Below are positions 1 through 7,935 of a stretch of 64,000 nucleotides of DNA, piece by piece. Source of the DNA: Treponema sp. (GTDB taxonomy: Bacteria > Spirochaetota > Spirochaetia > Treponematales > Treponemataceae). The DNA is taken from the NCBI GenBank assembly GCA_016293495.1, contig JAEDED010000004.1, positions 1-64,000 on the forward strand. Direction: 5' to 3'. Every line of letters begins with the position of its first letter. Within the stretch, counting starts at the first letter, position 1. The notes below the pieces were generated by a model. The model ran no database searches. It was given only the letters and a program-made list of their open reading frames with translations, and was not told the DNA's origin. Position numbers and translations under genes: made by a program.

Positions 1-1
1 T

Positions 2-2023
2 TTTGCAAAAGACTTCAATAAAAAATCAGCTGATGAACTTTGCGAAATGCTTAAAGTTGCAAGTTCAGAAAGATACTTCCAGCTTTACGAAGCAATCCGT
101 AAAGGTGTAACGCTTGAAAAGCTTTCAGAAATCACACACGTTAAAGAATACTTCCTCCAGCAGATGAAAGAACTTGTTGACCTTGAAGAAGAAATGCTCA
201 AGACAATCGGTTCGGTTCCTGCTGACGATCTTTTGATTCAGGCAAAGAAAGACGGCTTCTCTGATAAATACCTTTCTAAGATTCTCAAAGTTTCTGAAAA
301 ATCAATCCGCGACAAACGCAATGCACTTGGAATCAAAGAAGCTTGGCTTGCAGTTCCAGTATCTGGCGTAGAAAACGCAAACTACTACTACTCAACTTAC
401 AATGCAGAAAAAGATACTTCTGTTGCAAGTGAGAATAAAAAGAAGATCATGATTTTAGGTGGTGGTCCAAACAGAATCGGTCAGGGTATCGAATTTGACT
501 ACTGCTGTTGTCACGCAGCAATGCAGCTTAAAGAAATGGGATACGAAACAATCATCGTTAACTGTAACCCTGAAACTGTATCAACAGACTATGATACTTC
601 AGACAAACTTTACTTCGAACCTGTTACAACAGAAGATGTTCTTCAGATTTACGAAAAAGAAAAACCAATGGGCGTTATCGTACAGTTCGGTGGACAGACT
701 CCACTCAACATTGCCCGGGAACTTGAAGAAAACGGTGTTAACGTTCTCGGAACTTCTATCGACTCAATCGATGCAGCTGAAGACCGCGACATCTTCCGTC
801 ATATGATGGAAAAACTTGAAATCCCAATGCCTGAATCAGGAATGGCTGTAGACTTTGAAGAAGCTAAAGCTTGTGCAGACAAAATTGGTTACCCAATCAT
901 GATTCGTCCTTCATTCGTACTTGGCGGACGCGGTATGGAAGTAATCTACGACGAAGCAACACTTAAAGAATACGTTGCAAAGGCTGTTGGTGTTACACCA
1001 GACCGTCCATTGCTAATCGATCGCTTCTTGAAGAATGCTCTTGAATGTGAATCAGATGCTCTTGCAGACGGAACAAACGTTTACATTCCATCAGTAATGG
1101 AACATGTAGAACTTGCTGGTATTCACTCAGGTGACTCAGCTTGTGTAATTCCACCTGTATCAATTCCTGCAGAAAACCTTAAGACAATTAAAGAATACAC
1201 AACTAAGATTGCTCAGGCTCTCAAAGTTACAGGTCTTATGAACATGCAGTACGCTATCGAAAACGGAAAAGTTTACGTTATCGAAGCAAACCCACGCGCA
1301 TCTCGTACAGTTCCACTTGTATCAAAAGTTTGTAACACACAGATGGCTCGTCTTGCAACACGCCTGATGCTCGGTGAAACAATTGAATCACTCGGACTTA
1401 AAGATAAAGTAATTCCTTACTACGGAGCTAAAGAAGCAGTTCTTCCTTGGAGCCGCTTCCCTGGAGTTGACCCTATTCTCGGACCTGAAATGCGTTCAAC
1501 TGGTGAAGTTCTCGGAATGGCAGAAAGCTTCCCAATGGCCTTCTACAAATCACAGGAAGCTGCCGGTTCAGAACTTCCACACGCTCCTGCAGCATGGGAA
1601 AACAAAAAGATTCTTCTTTCTTTGAGCGACAAAGAAAACCAGAAGGAACAGGTTCTTACAATCGGTAAGACTCTCAAAGACCTCGGCTTTACTCTTGTTG
1701 GTACAAAGGGAACTGCAGACTTCTACAATGCTAACGGAATCAAGTGTGAAGAAGTTAACAAGATCGGCGGCGGACGTCCTGATGTTGTAGACTTGATCAT
1801 GAACAAGGAAGTCTGCCTTGTAATCAATACTCCAAAAGCAAAACGCAATTACGCAGAAGACCGTAAGACAATCCGCAAAGTTTGTCTTAAATACAAAGTT
1901 TCTTACATCACAACAATCGCCGGAGCAGTTGCTGCTGTTCAGGGAATTGCTGCTGTTAAGAACGGTAACGGTGGTGAAGGCGGAGTTAAGTCTTTGCAGG
2001 AATATCATTCATTGGTTAAATAA
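2..2023 (+). CDS. carB: carbamoyl-phosphate synthase large subunit, 3' part
   Basis: The reading frame is open to the left edge of the window, so this is the C-terminal part (about 673 of a usual ~1070 residues) of the large subunit that makes carbamoyl phosphate for pyrimidine and arginine synthesis. Visible in order: the end of the oligomerisation domain, the second ATP-grasp unit that phosphorylates carbamate (start near GGGPNRIGQGIEFDYC, then PSFVLGGRGMEV and the metal/ATP-binding EANPRASRT), and a C-terminal MGS-like allosteric domain of about 130 residues. Codon use is biased as in highly expressed genes. The small subunit carA is not in the window. A strong terminator follows. pyrE, another pyrimidine gene, lies about 35 kb away. 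Confidence 0.97.
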   Translation, partial: FAKDFNKKSADELCEMLKVASSERYFQLYEAIRKGVTLEKLSEITHVKEYFLQQMKELVDLEEEMLKTIGSVPADDLLIQAKKDGFSDKYLSKILKVSEKSIRDKRNALGIKEAWLAVPVSGVENANYYYSTYNAEKDTSVASENKKKIMILGGGPNRIGQGIEFDYCCCHAAMQLKEMGYETIIVNCNPETVSTDYDTSDKLYFEPVTTEDVLQIYEKEKPMGVIVQFGGQTPLNIARELEENGVNVLGTSIDSIDAAEDRDIFRHMMEKLEIPMPESGMAVDFEEAKACADKIGYPIMIRPSFVLGGRGMEVIYDEATLKEYVAKAVGVTPDRPLLIDRFLKNALECESDALADGTNVYIPSVMEHVELAGIHSGDSACVIPPVSIPAENLKTIKEYTTKIAQALKVTGLMNMQYAIENGKVYVIEANPRASRTVPLVSKVCNTQMARLATRLMLGETIESLGLKDKVIPYYGAKEAVLPWSRFPGVDPILGPEMRSTGEVLGMAESFPMAFYKSQEAAGSELPHAPAAWENKKILLSLSDKENQKEQVLTIGKTLKDLGFTLVGTKGTADFYNANGIKCEEVNKIGGGRPDVVDLIMNKEVCLVINTPKAKRNYAEDRKTIRKVCLKYKVSYITTIAGAVAAVQGIAAVKNGNGGEGGVKSLQEYHSLVK

Positions 2024-2079
2024 CTGATTGGTAGATAAAACCACACGAAATTAGTTTTCTGATGAAGTGTAGGGTGAAT

Positions 2080-2115
2080 CACCAGTTGTCCTTTGGGATG
2101 GCTGGTGTTTTTTTT
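2080..2115 (+). terminator. rho-independent terminator of carB
   Basis: A 12-bp stem (2080-2091 with 2096-2107, three G-U pairs) with loop TTTG is followed by eight T. It lies 57 bases after the carB stop codon. Confidence 0.85.
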
Positions 2116-2180
2116 ACCGCGGATGGATACAATAGTACTCCTTAGATTAGATGCTCCGCAAAAAACACCACCCCCCAACA

Positions 2181-2217
2181 ATCTGCGTTCATCTTCGTTC
2201 ATCTGCGGTTAATTCCC
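2181..2217. repeat. short dispersed repeat, copy 1 (ATCTGCGTTCATCTGCGGTTAATT type)
   Basis: Reads ATCTGCGTTCATCTTCGTTC followed by ATCTGCGGTTAATT, so the motif ATCTGCGTTC/ATCTGCGGTT is itself iterated. A second copy in the same orientation lies at 3288-3316, on the far side of the toxin-antitoxin pair. The gap 2024-2243 holds only the carB terminator and this repeat. Confidence 0.6.
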
Positions 2218-2243
2218 CACACCGCAGAAATCCCCACAATCCA

Positions 2244-2654
2244 TCACCTCATCATCAGAAATTCCCTGCCAGAAATCACCGGAACTTTTGCGAACTCAAA
2301 GTCTTTCTTGTTCTCTGTAATGATATAATCAACTTCTGCAGTAGCGGCACATTCCATTTGCAGCTGGTCTTCTAAATCTTCAAAATGTTCTTCTTTGAGA
2401 CAGTTTAGAAAAGCTTCTTTATCTTCTACCAAAATTGTGAAGGTGTTCACTATAAATTCTGTAAATTCTTTTCTTTCATTATTTGTAAAATAGTTTCGAG
2501 CAATGTAAAAAAAATCTGTAATTGAATGTGATGTTATAAAACCTTCATTTTTTCTGTCTATACATGATTTTATAACAGATTGTAAAACTTCATGGTTGTC
2601 ATTTCGATTAACTGCATAATCTAGCAAAACATTTGTATCTAAAAACAATTTCAT
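2244..2654 (-). CDS. PIN-domain toxin, VapC-like ribonuclease
   Basis: A 136-residue protein that starts MKLFLDTNVLLDY, the PIN-domain opening with acidic metal ligands D6 and D12 and N8. It ends with ITENKKDF, matching the last conserved PIN segment that contributes a further Asp. PIN toxins of this size usually cleave RNA, often tRNA or rRNA loops. Its start overlaps the stop of the upstream XRE gene by four bases (ATGA), so the two are translationally coupled in antitoxin-toxin order. The target cannot be read from sequence. It could be an ordinary PIN nuclease, but the partner gene makes a toxin-antitoxin role likely. Confidence 0.85.
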   Translation of the reverse strand: MKLFLDTNVLLDYAVNRNDNHEVLQSVIKSCIDRKNEGFITSHSITDFFYIARNYFTNNERKEFTEFIVNTFTILVEDKEAFLNCLKEEHFEDLEDQLQMECAATAEVDYIITENKKDFEFAKVPVISGREFLMMR

Positions 2655-3211
2655 AAATCGTACTTCTCCTTAAGATATTTCATTTTTGCAGTTTTCCAGT
2701 CTTCAATTTTTACATCTTTAATAAATCCGTTGTATTTATTAAATAACCGCATTTTTTCTTCCATGCTCATTTCTTCAACAACTGGTTTTTCATTTTTGCG
2801 TTCTGCAAGCTTTAATGCTTTTGTAGCAACCCTGACAAGATCTTCTGAATTCAACTTAAAAAGTAAGCTCCATGCATTGCGAAAATTCAAGGCATCAGGA
2901 TTTATATCACTGGCAGTGTAGGCTGGCTCTGAACTGTGAACTTCTAAAACAGTTTCAGGTTTATTTTCATAAGTGGCTTCTTTTGAAATTTTCTTTGTAA
3001 GCTTTTCTGCTTCTTCTTTATACTTATCATCAATCAAAACATCATAAGAAACTTTGTAGAGCCTGCATAATTCCCTTACACATTTTACAGAAGGTTCAGT
3101 TTCGCCAGCTTCATACTTGATATACATCTGGCGTGAAATACCAAGATAATCACCCACTTTGTTTTGAGAAAAATTATTCTGAATTCGAAGGTATTTAAGT
3201 GTGTCTTTCAT
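2651..3211 (-). CDS. XRE-family HTH antitoxin paired with PIN toxin
   Basis: A 186-residue protein with an N-terminal Cro/C1-type helix-turn-helix (residues about 4-60; NFSQNKVGDYLGISRQMYIKYE), a middle linker, and a conserved-looking C-terminal segment (FNKYNGFIKDVKIEDWK) that is probably the toxin-neutralising part. In many modules the antitoxin also represses the shared promoter, which would lie in the gap above 3211. The XRE/PIN combination with a long antitoxin differs from the usual small VapB partners with AbrB or RHH folds. The function is inferred from gene order and folds. Confidence 0.8.
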   Translation of the reverse strand: MKDTLKYLRIQNNFSQNKVGDYLGISRQMYIKYEAGETEPSVKCVRELCRLYKVSYDVLIDDKYKEEAEKLTKKISKEATYENKPETVLEVHSSEPAYTASDINPDALNFRNAWSLLFKLNSEDLVRVATKALKLAERKNEKPVVEEMSMEEKMRLFNKYNGFIKDVKIEDWKTAKMKYLKEKYDL

Positions 3212-3287
3212 GCCTTCAATATAGTAGAAATAAATTAGAAAGTCAAACTTTATTTACGAAAATATATGTAAAAGAAATTTAACACAA

Positions 3288-3316
3288 GCATCCGCTTTCA
3301 TCCGCGGTTAATTGCT
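3288..3316. repeat. short dispersed repeat, copy 2
   Basis: ATCCGCTTTCATCCGCGGTT followed by AATT is a diverged copy of the repeat at 2181-2217, in the same orientation. The two copies bracket the toxin-antitoxin pair. The rest of 3212-3439 shows no gene. Confidence 0.55.
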
Positions 3317-3439
3317 CACAAACAAAAATTCCCCCATCCAACCCCAAACATAATCCTTGCTGTAAATCTGCTTCACGCCTTCTTGACGAGACACTATACT
3401 AAAAAGTGGTCTTTTATATTCCCGTAATTAAGTTTCCGT

Positions 3440-3475
3440 TCACTATTTGAACAAAAAAGGAAATAGTGATAAAAT
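3440..3475 (+). promoter_or_regulatory. sigma-70-like promoter with 9-bp inverted repeat over the -35 region
   Basis: TTGAAC (3447-3452), a 17-nt spacer and TAAAAT (3470-3475) preceded by TGA form a good extended promoter. A perfect inverted repeat, TCACTATTT (3440-3448) and AAATAGTGA (3461-3469), covers the -35 box and spacer and looks like an operator. It precedes the acyltransferase gene at 3503, which has no clear ribosome binding site. Confidence 0.6.
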
Positions 3476-3502
3476 TAGCATATAGTAATAAAATTAAAAA
3501 AT

Positions 3503-4237
3503 ATGAAAAAGAAAAATCGCAGTGCTTCAATTCTGTTTAAAGCAGTTAGTAAAAACTTTCTCAATATATGCCGTGTTTATCCAAAATTGATTCACATGGC
3601 AAATCATCTTGATAAATTTACAGAAGAAGAAAAATACAATTTTGGTATTTCTATTATAAAACTTGTAATGGATACATGCGGGATAAAAGTTGAAGCCTTC
3701 GGTCTTGAAAATATTCCTCAGCAGGATGGAATTTATCTTTGTGCAAATCATCAGGAAAAATTTGATCCGCTTGCAATCTGGTATACATATCCAAGAAAAA
3801 TGGGCGTAATTCTTGACGACAAGGCTACCCATAGACCTTTTATCAGTGAACTTTGCAAAATCATTAAGGCGCAGAAACTTCATCGCCGTGATGTTCGTTC
3901 AACAATCCAGAGTATTAATTCGATTACTGCTGATTTGAAAAGCGGTACTAACTACATGATTTTTCCGGAAGGCGGTTACGAGCTTGAAGAAAAAGTTCTC
4001 GGTGAATTTAAATCGGGAAGTTTCAAAAGTCCGATGAGGGCGCATTGTCCTATTCTGCCGGTTTGTATCATCGATTCTTACTGCATTTTCGATAAAGGTT
4101 ATAAGACAACAAAGCCGATTCAGGTTCATTACTTAAAGCCGATTATGCCTGAGGAATTTGAGAACCTTACAACACATGAACTTGCCGAGCTTGTAAAAAG
4201 CAGAATCAAAGAAGTTCATGATATTTACCAGAAATAA
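3503..4237 (+). CDS. plsC: 1-acyl-sn-glycerol-3-phosphate acyltransferase family protein (PlsC-like)
   Basis: A 244-residue lysophospholipid acyltransferase. It shows the catalytic HX4D motif (NHQEKFD, near residues 78-84) and the glycerol-phosphate-binding FPEGG motif (near residue 154). Members transfer an acyl chain to lysophosphatidic acid at the inner face of the cytoplasmic membrane. There is no strong N-terminal transmembrane segment, so it may be peripheral. It stands alone between the toxin-antitoxin pair and the convergent YitT gene. The start is the first ATG. The exact acyl acceptor is not decided by sequence, and other LPLAT-family roles are possible. Confidence 0.88.
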   Translation: MKKKNRSASILFKAVSKNFLNICRVYPKLIHMANHLDKFTEEEKYNFGISIIKLVMDTCGIKVEAFGLENIPQQDGIYLCANHQEKFDPLAIWYTYPRKMGVILDDKATHRPFISELCKIIKAQKLHRRDVRSTIQSINSITADLKSGTNYMIFPEGGYELEEKVLGEFKSGSFKSPMRAHCPILPVCIIDSYCIFDKGYKTTKPIQVHYLKPIMPEEFENLTTHELAELVKSRIKEVHDIYQK

Positions 4238-4241
4238 TTTT

Positions 4242-4278
4242 TAAAAAAAGTGAAAGTCTTCAGGACTTCCATTTTTTT
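4242..4278. terminator. bidirectional terminator between plsC and yitT-like gene
   Basis: An A-run, a short stem (AAGTC/GACTT with flanking pairs, loop TTCAG) and a T-run lie between two convergent genes. They can work on either strand. Confidence 0.7.
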
Positions 4279-5134
4279 AGTTTCTCTTTTCTAAAAAGAA
4301 TTTTCCTTTGAGCATCTGTGTGCTTATTACATTAACAAAGGCATCGGGATCAATTTTCTTGATAGCACGGAATAATGGTTCGACCTGGTTTTTAGAGATA
4401 ACTGAATAGATGAGCTTTCGTTCTTCGTTAGTAAAAGTTCCCTGTGCATCAATAATTGTTGATGAGTGATTTGTGGAATTTTTAATCAGCTTTATAATTT
4501 CATCTATCTTTTCAGAGATAATCAGAAGTGTAGATTTCTGATATCTGTTGTACAGAAGATTTATAACCTGTGTTGATGCATACTGATAAATAATTGAGTA
4601 CAGTGCTCTGTTCCATCCGAAGAGCAATCCGAAAACAAAAAGCAGCATGCAGTTAAAAATAAATATAATATTCCAGATTCCTTTACCGGTTTTTTCTGAA
4701 ACGAAGATTGAAATAAAATCAGTTCCTCCGCTGGTTGCACCTGAAAGAAGACAAGAAGCAATTGCAACGCCGTTAGTAATTCCGCCGAAAATACTGCACA
4801 GAAGAATGTCATCTGTAATTATTATCGCAGGAATTAAATCTGTAAGAATACCTGAGACAATGATAAACCAGATTGAAAGTGTGATGCATTTTTTGCCGAG
4901 AGTTTTAAAACATAGAACTGCAGGTATGAGGTTAAATGTCCAGTAGAGAACACTGAAAGGAACTTTAACATTCAGAAAGGAAGAAAAAATTTCCTGCAAT
5001 AAAAGTGCGATTCCAGAAAATCCCCCTGGCAAAAGTCCTGCTGAATATATGAAAGACTTTATGTTCAAAGCCATGATTCCTGCGCTGAGCGTTACAATAA
5101 AAAAATCAAAAATTGTTTTTGCCTTTTTGTTCAT
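4277..5134 (-). CDS. YitT family membrane protein
   Basis: A 285-residue protein with about five to six N-terminal membrane helices, including the glycine/serine-rich stretch GATSGGTDFISI, and a cytosolic C-terminal domain of about 80 residues resembling DUF2179 (TFTNEERKLIYSVISKNQV). This is the normal YitT/DUF161 layout. The family's function is poorly known. It has a single-gene unit, convergent with plsC and divergent from the symporter. A TATTAT hexamer lies nine bases before the ATG and the Shine-Dalgarno signal is weak (GAG). Confidence 0.85.
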   Translation of the reverse strand: MNKKAKTIFDFFIVTLSAGIMALNIKSFIYSAGLLPGGFSGIALLLQEIFSSFLNVKVPFSVLYWTFNLIPAVLCFKTLGKKCITLSIWFIIVSGILTDLIPAIIITDDILLCSIFGGITNGVAIASCLLSGATSGGTDFISIFVSEKTGKGIWNIIFIFNCMLLFVFGLLFGWNRALYSIIYQYASTQVINLLYNRYQKSTLLIISEKIDEIIKLIKNSTNHSSTIIDAQGTFTNEERKLIYSVISKNQVEPLFRAIKKIDPDAFVNVISTQMLKGKFFLEKRN

Positions 5135-5212
5135 ACTCTAAATATAATACGAATTTTAGAAAATTGATATTTAATTATACTTAAAAACTTTTTCTGTTTT
5201 ATATGAAAAGTA

Positions 5213-5221
5213 TGTTACAAT
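5213..5221 (+). promoter_or_regulatory. extended -10 element placed for a leaderless mRNA
   Basis: TGT-TACAAT ends at 5221, seven bases before the ATG at 5229, and no Shine-Dalgarno sequence is present. A transcript from here would start at or next to the start codon. No good -35 box is visible. Confidence 0.5.
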
Positions 5222-5228
5222 TTTAACC

Positions 5229-6644
5229 ATGTTAAACTCGATTAATAATGTTATTAACTCAATCAGTGGGGTTCTTTATGAACCATGGTGTGTTCCGATC
5301 ATTCTTATTCTTGGCGGAATCTATTGTTCAATCAGAACAAAGTTTGTTCAGTTCCGTCTGTTAGGTGAGTCGTGCAAGGTAATTCTTGAAAAGCCTCATG
5401 AGGACAATGCGGTTTCTTCCTTCGGCGCTTTGATGGTATCAACAGCCTCACGTGTAGGAACAGGAAACATTATCGGTGTTTCAACAGCAATCTGTCTTGG
5501 CGGACCAGGTGCGGTTTTCTGGATGTGGGTTATTGCGTTGATTGGCGGAGCTTCCGCTTTTATTGAATCAACACTTGCTCAGATTTACAAAAAGCGTGAT
5601 GATGACGGATCAAGCTATGGTGGTCCTTCGTACTACATTGAGAAAGTTCTCAAACAGCGCTGGCTTGGTATTATCTTTGCAGTAATCATAATCTTAACTT
5701 ATGCAGTTGGTTACAATGCTCTTGCATCATACAACCTTCAGTCAACTTTCAGCGGATTTTCATTTTATGACGCAACTAAAACTCCAAGAGTAATCGGATA
5801 CATTCTTGCAGTTCTTTTTGCAATCTGTGTACTCGGCGGATTTAAACGTCTTACTAAAGTAACAGGTGTTCTTGTTCCAATTATGGGAATCATTTATATC
5901 CTCGTTGCTATTCTTGTAATCATTCTTAATGTAAATACAATTGGAATAATGTTCTCAAATATTTTTGCAAGTGCTTTTGATTTTAAGGCAATCTTCAGTG
6001 GCTTTACAGGTTCCTGTCTGATGCTTGGAATTAAGCGAGGTCTTTATTCAAACGAAGCAGGTATGGGTTCTGCACCTAATGCTGCTGCTACAGCTGATGT
6101 TTCACATCCTGTTAAGCAGGGACTTGTTCAGATGCTTTCTGTATTCATCGATACAATTTTGATTTGTACATCAACTGCATTTATGTGTCTTTCTTCAGGA
6201 GTTGTTCCTACTGCTGATATTGCAGGAGCTGCTTATGTTCAGGCTTCACTTCAGGCTTCTCTAGGAAATTTCGGTCCTATCTTTATTGCAGTAAGTATGT
6301 CACTTTTTGCATTTACAACATTGCTCGGAAATTATTCTTACTGTGAAGGCTGTTTGAGATACATCCTTAAAAAGAAACCATCAAAGGTTACTTGTATCGT
6401 AATACGTCTTGCAGCAAGTGTAATCGTATTCTTTGGCGCAATCGTAAGCATGGGACTTGTTTGGGATACTGCTGATCTTCTCCAGGCCCTTATGGTAATC
6501 ATTAACGTTCCTGTAATCATCATCATTGCAGGCCCTGCAATTGCTGCTCTTAAAGATTACTGCAGACAGCGAAAAGAAAATAAGAACCCTCAGTTCGTTG
6601 CTAAAGACTGCGGAATTAAAGAAGATACAGATTTCTGGAAATAA
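5229..6644 (+). CDS. sodium:alanine symporter (AGCS family)
   Basis: A 471-residue, highly hydrophobic protein with about ten or more membrane helices. Family signatures are present: SFGALMVSTASRVGTGNIIGV near residue 65 and SNEAGMGSAPNAAA near residue 276. AGCS carriers import alanine or glycine with Na+ or H+ through the cytoplasmic membrane. The length is normal. It stands as a single transcription unit ended by a strong terminator. The ATG has no ribosome binding site and is preceded closely by an extended -10 box. The exact substrate is inferred from the family. Confidence 0.93.
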   Translation: MLNSINNVINSISGVLYEPWCVPIILILGGIYCSIRTKFVQFRLLGESCKVILEKPHEDNAVSSFGALMVSTASRVGTGNIIGVSTAICLGGPGAVFWMWVIALIGGASAFIESTLAQIYKKRDDDGSSYGGPSYYIEKVLKQRWLGIIFAVIIILTYAVGYNALASYNLQSTFSGFSFYDATKTPRVIGYILAVLFAICVLGGFKRLTKVTGVLVPIMGIIYILVAILVIILNVNTIGIMFSNIFASAFDFKAIFSGFTGSCLMLGIKRGLYSNEAGMGSAPNAAATADVSHPVKQGLVQMLSVFIDTILICTSTAFMCLSSGVVPTADIAGAAYVQASLQASLGNFGPIFIAVSMSLFAFTTLLGNYSYCEGCLRYILKKKPSKVTCIVIRLAASVIVFFGAIVSMGLVWDTADLLQALMVIINVPVIIIIAGPAIAALKDYCRQRKENKNPQFVAKDCGIKEDTDFWK

Positions 6645-6676
6645 ATCGTTAACCTGATTTATTAACAGCTGTTTGC

Positions 6677-6727
6677 AAAAAAAAAAGCATTGTTAACAAT
6701 TGATTTTGTTAACAATGCTTTTTTTTA
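6677..6727. terminator. strong bidirectional terminator
   Basis: A perfect 14-bp stem (6686-6699 with 6706-6719, loop TTGATT) is flanked by an A-run on the left and a T-run on the right. It serves both the symporter gene and the convergent permease gene. Confidence 0.92.
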
Positions 6728-6758
6728 TACGAAAGGAATTTTCGCTGAACTGAAAATC

Positions 6759-7823
6759 TTATGCTAAAGTCAAATCGCCTTCTTTAATCCAGTTGATCTT
6801 ACGAAGAAGAGCGCCGAGTGCCCAGCAGATTACTGCAGGAAGAACAACGCAGATAAGTACAAGTCCGAGCCAGTCAAACCATGAAGGATTGATTGCGGCA
6901 AGTCCCCGTTCAACAGCTTTTTCACTTGGTTCAAACCAGCCGCTGATTACTCCGATAGGACCGACAAGTCCGCAGGTTCCCATTCCTGAAGAAATCGGAG
7001 CTCCGTTCATCTGCATCTTAAATACACAGGTTGCGATAGGTCCAGTAATAATCGAAGCAAGTGTAGGTGGAATCCATACTAAAGGATTTTTGATGATGTT
7101 AGGCATCTGGAGCATCGAAGTTCCAAGACCTTGACTCAAAAGTCCGCTGACTTTATTTTCTCTGTAACTGAGAACTGCAAATCCAACCATCTGTGCACAA
7201 CAGCCAGCAACTGCAGCGCCGCCTGCAAGACCAACAAGGCCGAACGCAGCACAGATTGCAGCAGAACTGATTGGAAGTGTTAATGCAATTCCTACAACTG
7301 CAGAAACGATCATTCCCATAACAAACGGATGAAGATTAGTTGCCCACATTACAATATTTCCTACAGAGCTTGCTGCGATACCGAGGTATTTTGCAAACAT
7401 TACTGTAAGAAGGCTTCCTGTTAAAACTGTAACAAGCGGAGTTACAATGATGTCGACCTTAGTTTTTTTGCTTACGAGCTGGCCGATTTCTGCTGCAATG
7501 ATTGCAATAAACAAAACTGCAAGCGGACCACCAGCGCCGCCTGTAACGTTTGCAGCTGCACCGACTGTAGATGTAGAAAAAAGAACAAGTGCATCAACTT
7601 TCATTGCATAGCCGATTCCGATTGCCATTGCTGCTCCAACAACATTCGGATTCATTGCGAAGTTGCCGGCCTGAACAAGGAACTGGAATGGAACGATGTC
7701 AGCAACTCTCAAAAGCTGAAGTCCCAAAGTTCTGATAATTGTTCCGATCAAGAGTGATGCGAAAAGTCCCTGAGCCATTCCGCTCATTGCATCAATCAAA
7801 TATCTTTTTACATATTTATTCAT
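6759..7823 (-). CDS. PTS EIIC-like membrane protein (PTS_EIIC_2 type)
   Basis: A 354-residue protein of about ten membrane helices, rich in Gly, Ala and Val, with blocks such as GAAANVTGGAGGPLA and NGAPISSGMGTCGLVGPIG typical of the PTS_EIIC_2 family (PfoR-like). The frame extends 14 codons upstream, but the ATG at 7823 is chosen because it has AAGGGG about nine bases before it. No EIIA or EIIB gene is nearby, so it is an orphan. Members without partners have been treated as transporters or regulators of unknown substrate. The sugar specificity cannot be stated. Confidence 0.8.
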   Translation of the reverse strand: MNKYVKRYLIDAMSGMAQGLFASLLIGTIIRTLGLQLLRVADIVPFQFLVQAGNFAMNPNVVGAAMAIGIGYAMKVDALVLFSTSTVGAAANVTGGAGGPLAVLFIAIIAAEIGQLVSKKTKVDIIVTPLVTVLTGSLLTVMFAKYLGIAASSVGNIVMWATNLHPFVMGMIVSAVVGIALTLPISSAAICAAFGLVGLAGGAAVAGCCAQMVGFAVLSYRENKVSGLLSQGLGTSMLQMPNIIKNPLVWIPPTLASIITGPIATCVFKMQMNGAPISSGMGTCGLVGPIGVISGWFEPSEKAVERGLAAINPSWFDWLGLVLICVVLPAVICWALGALLRKINWIKEGDLTLA

Positions 7824-7935
7824 GAAGGTTCCCCTTAAAAAATAATTGTCAGAAAAATAATACAAAATTACTGTTTTGAAAATTATTCAAATTGTGTAAT
7901 TTAATCTAAATCAATTGCTTTAACAAAATGTTCGC

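Noticed and set aside
1568..2008. 146-codon minus-strand frame inside carB
   Set aside because: It is a shadow of a highly biased coding sequence with no start signal, and carB is certain on the other strand.
2005..2375. Short frames between carB and the PIN toxin gene
   Set aside because: They run over the terminator and the dispersed repeat and have unlikely protein composition.
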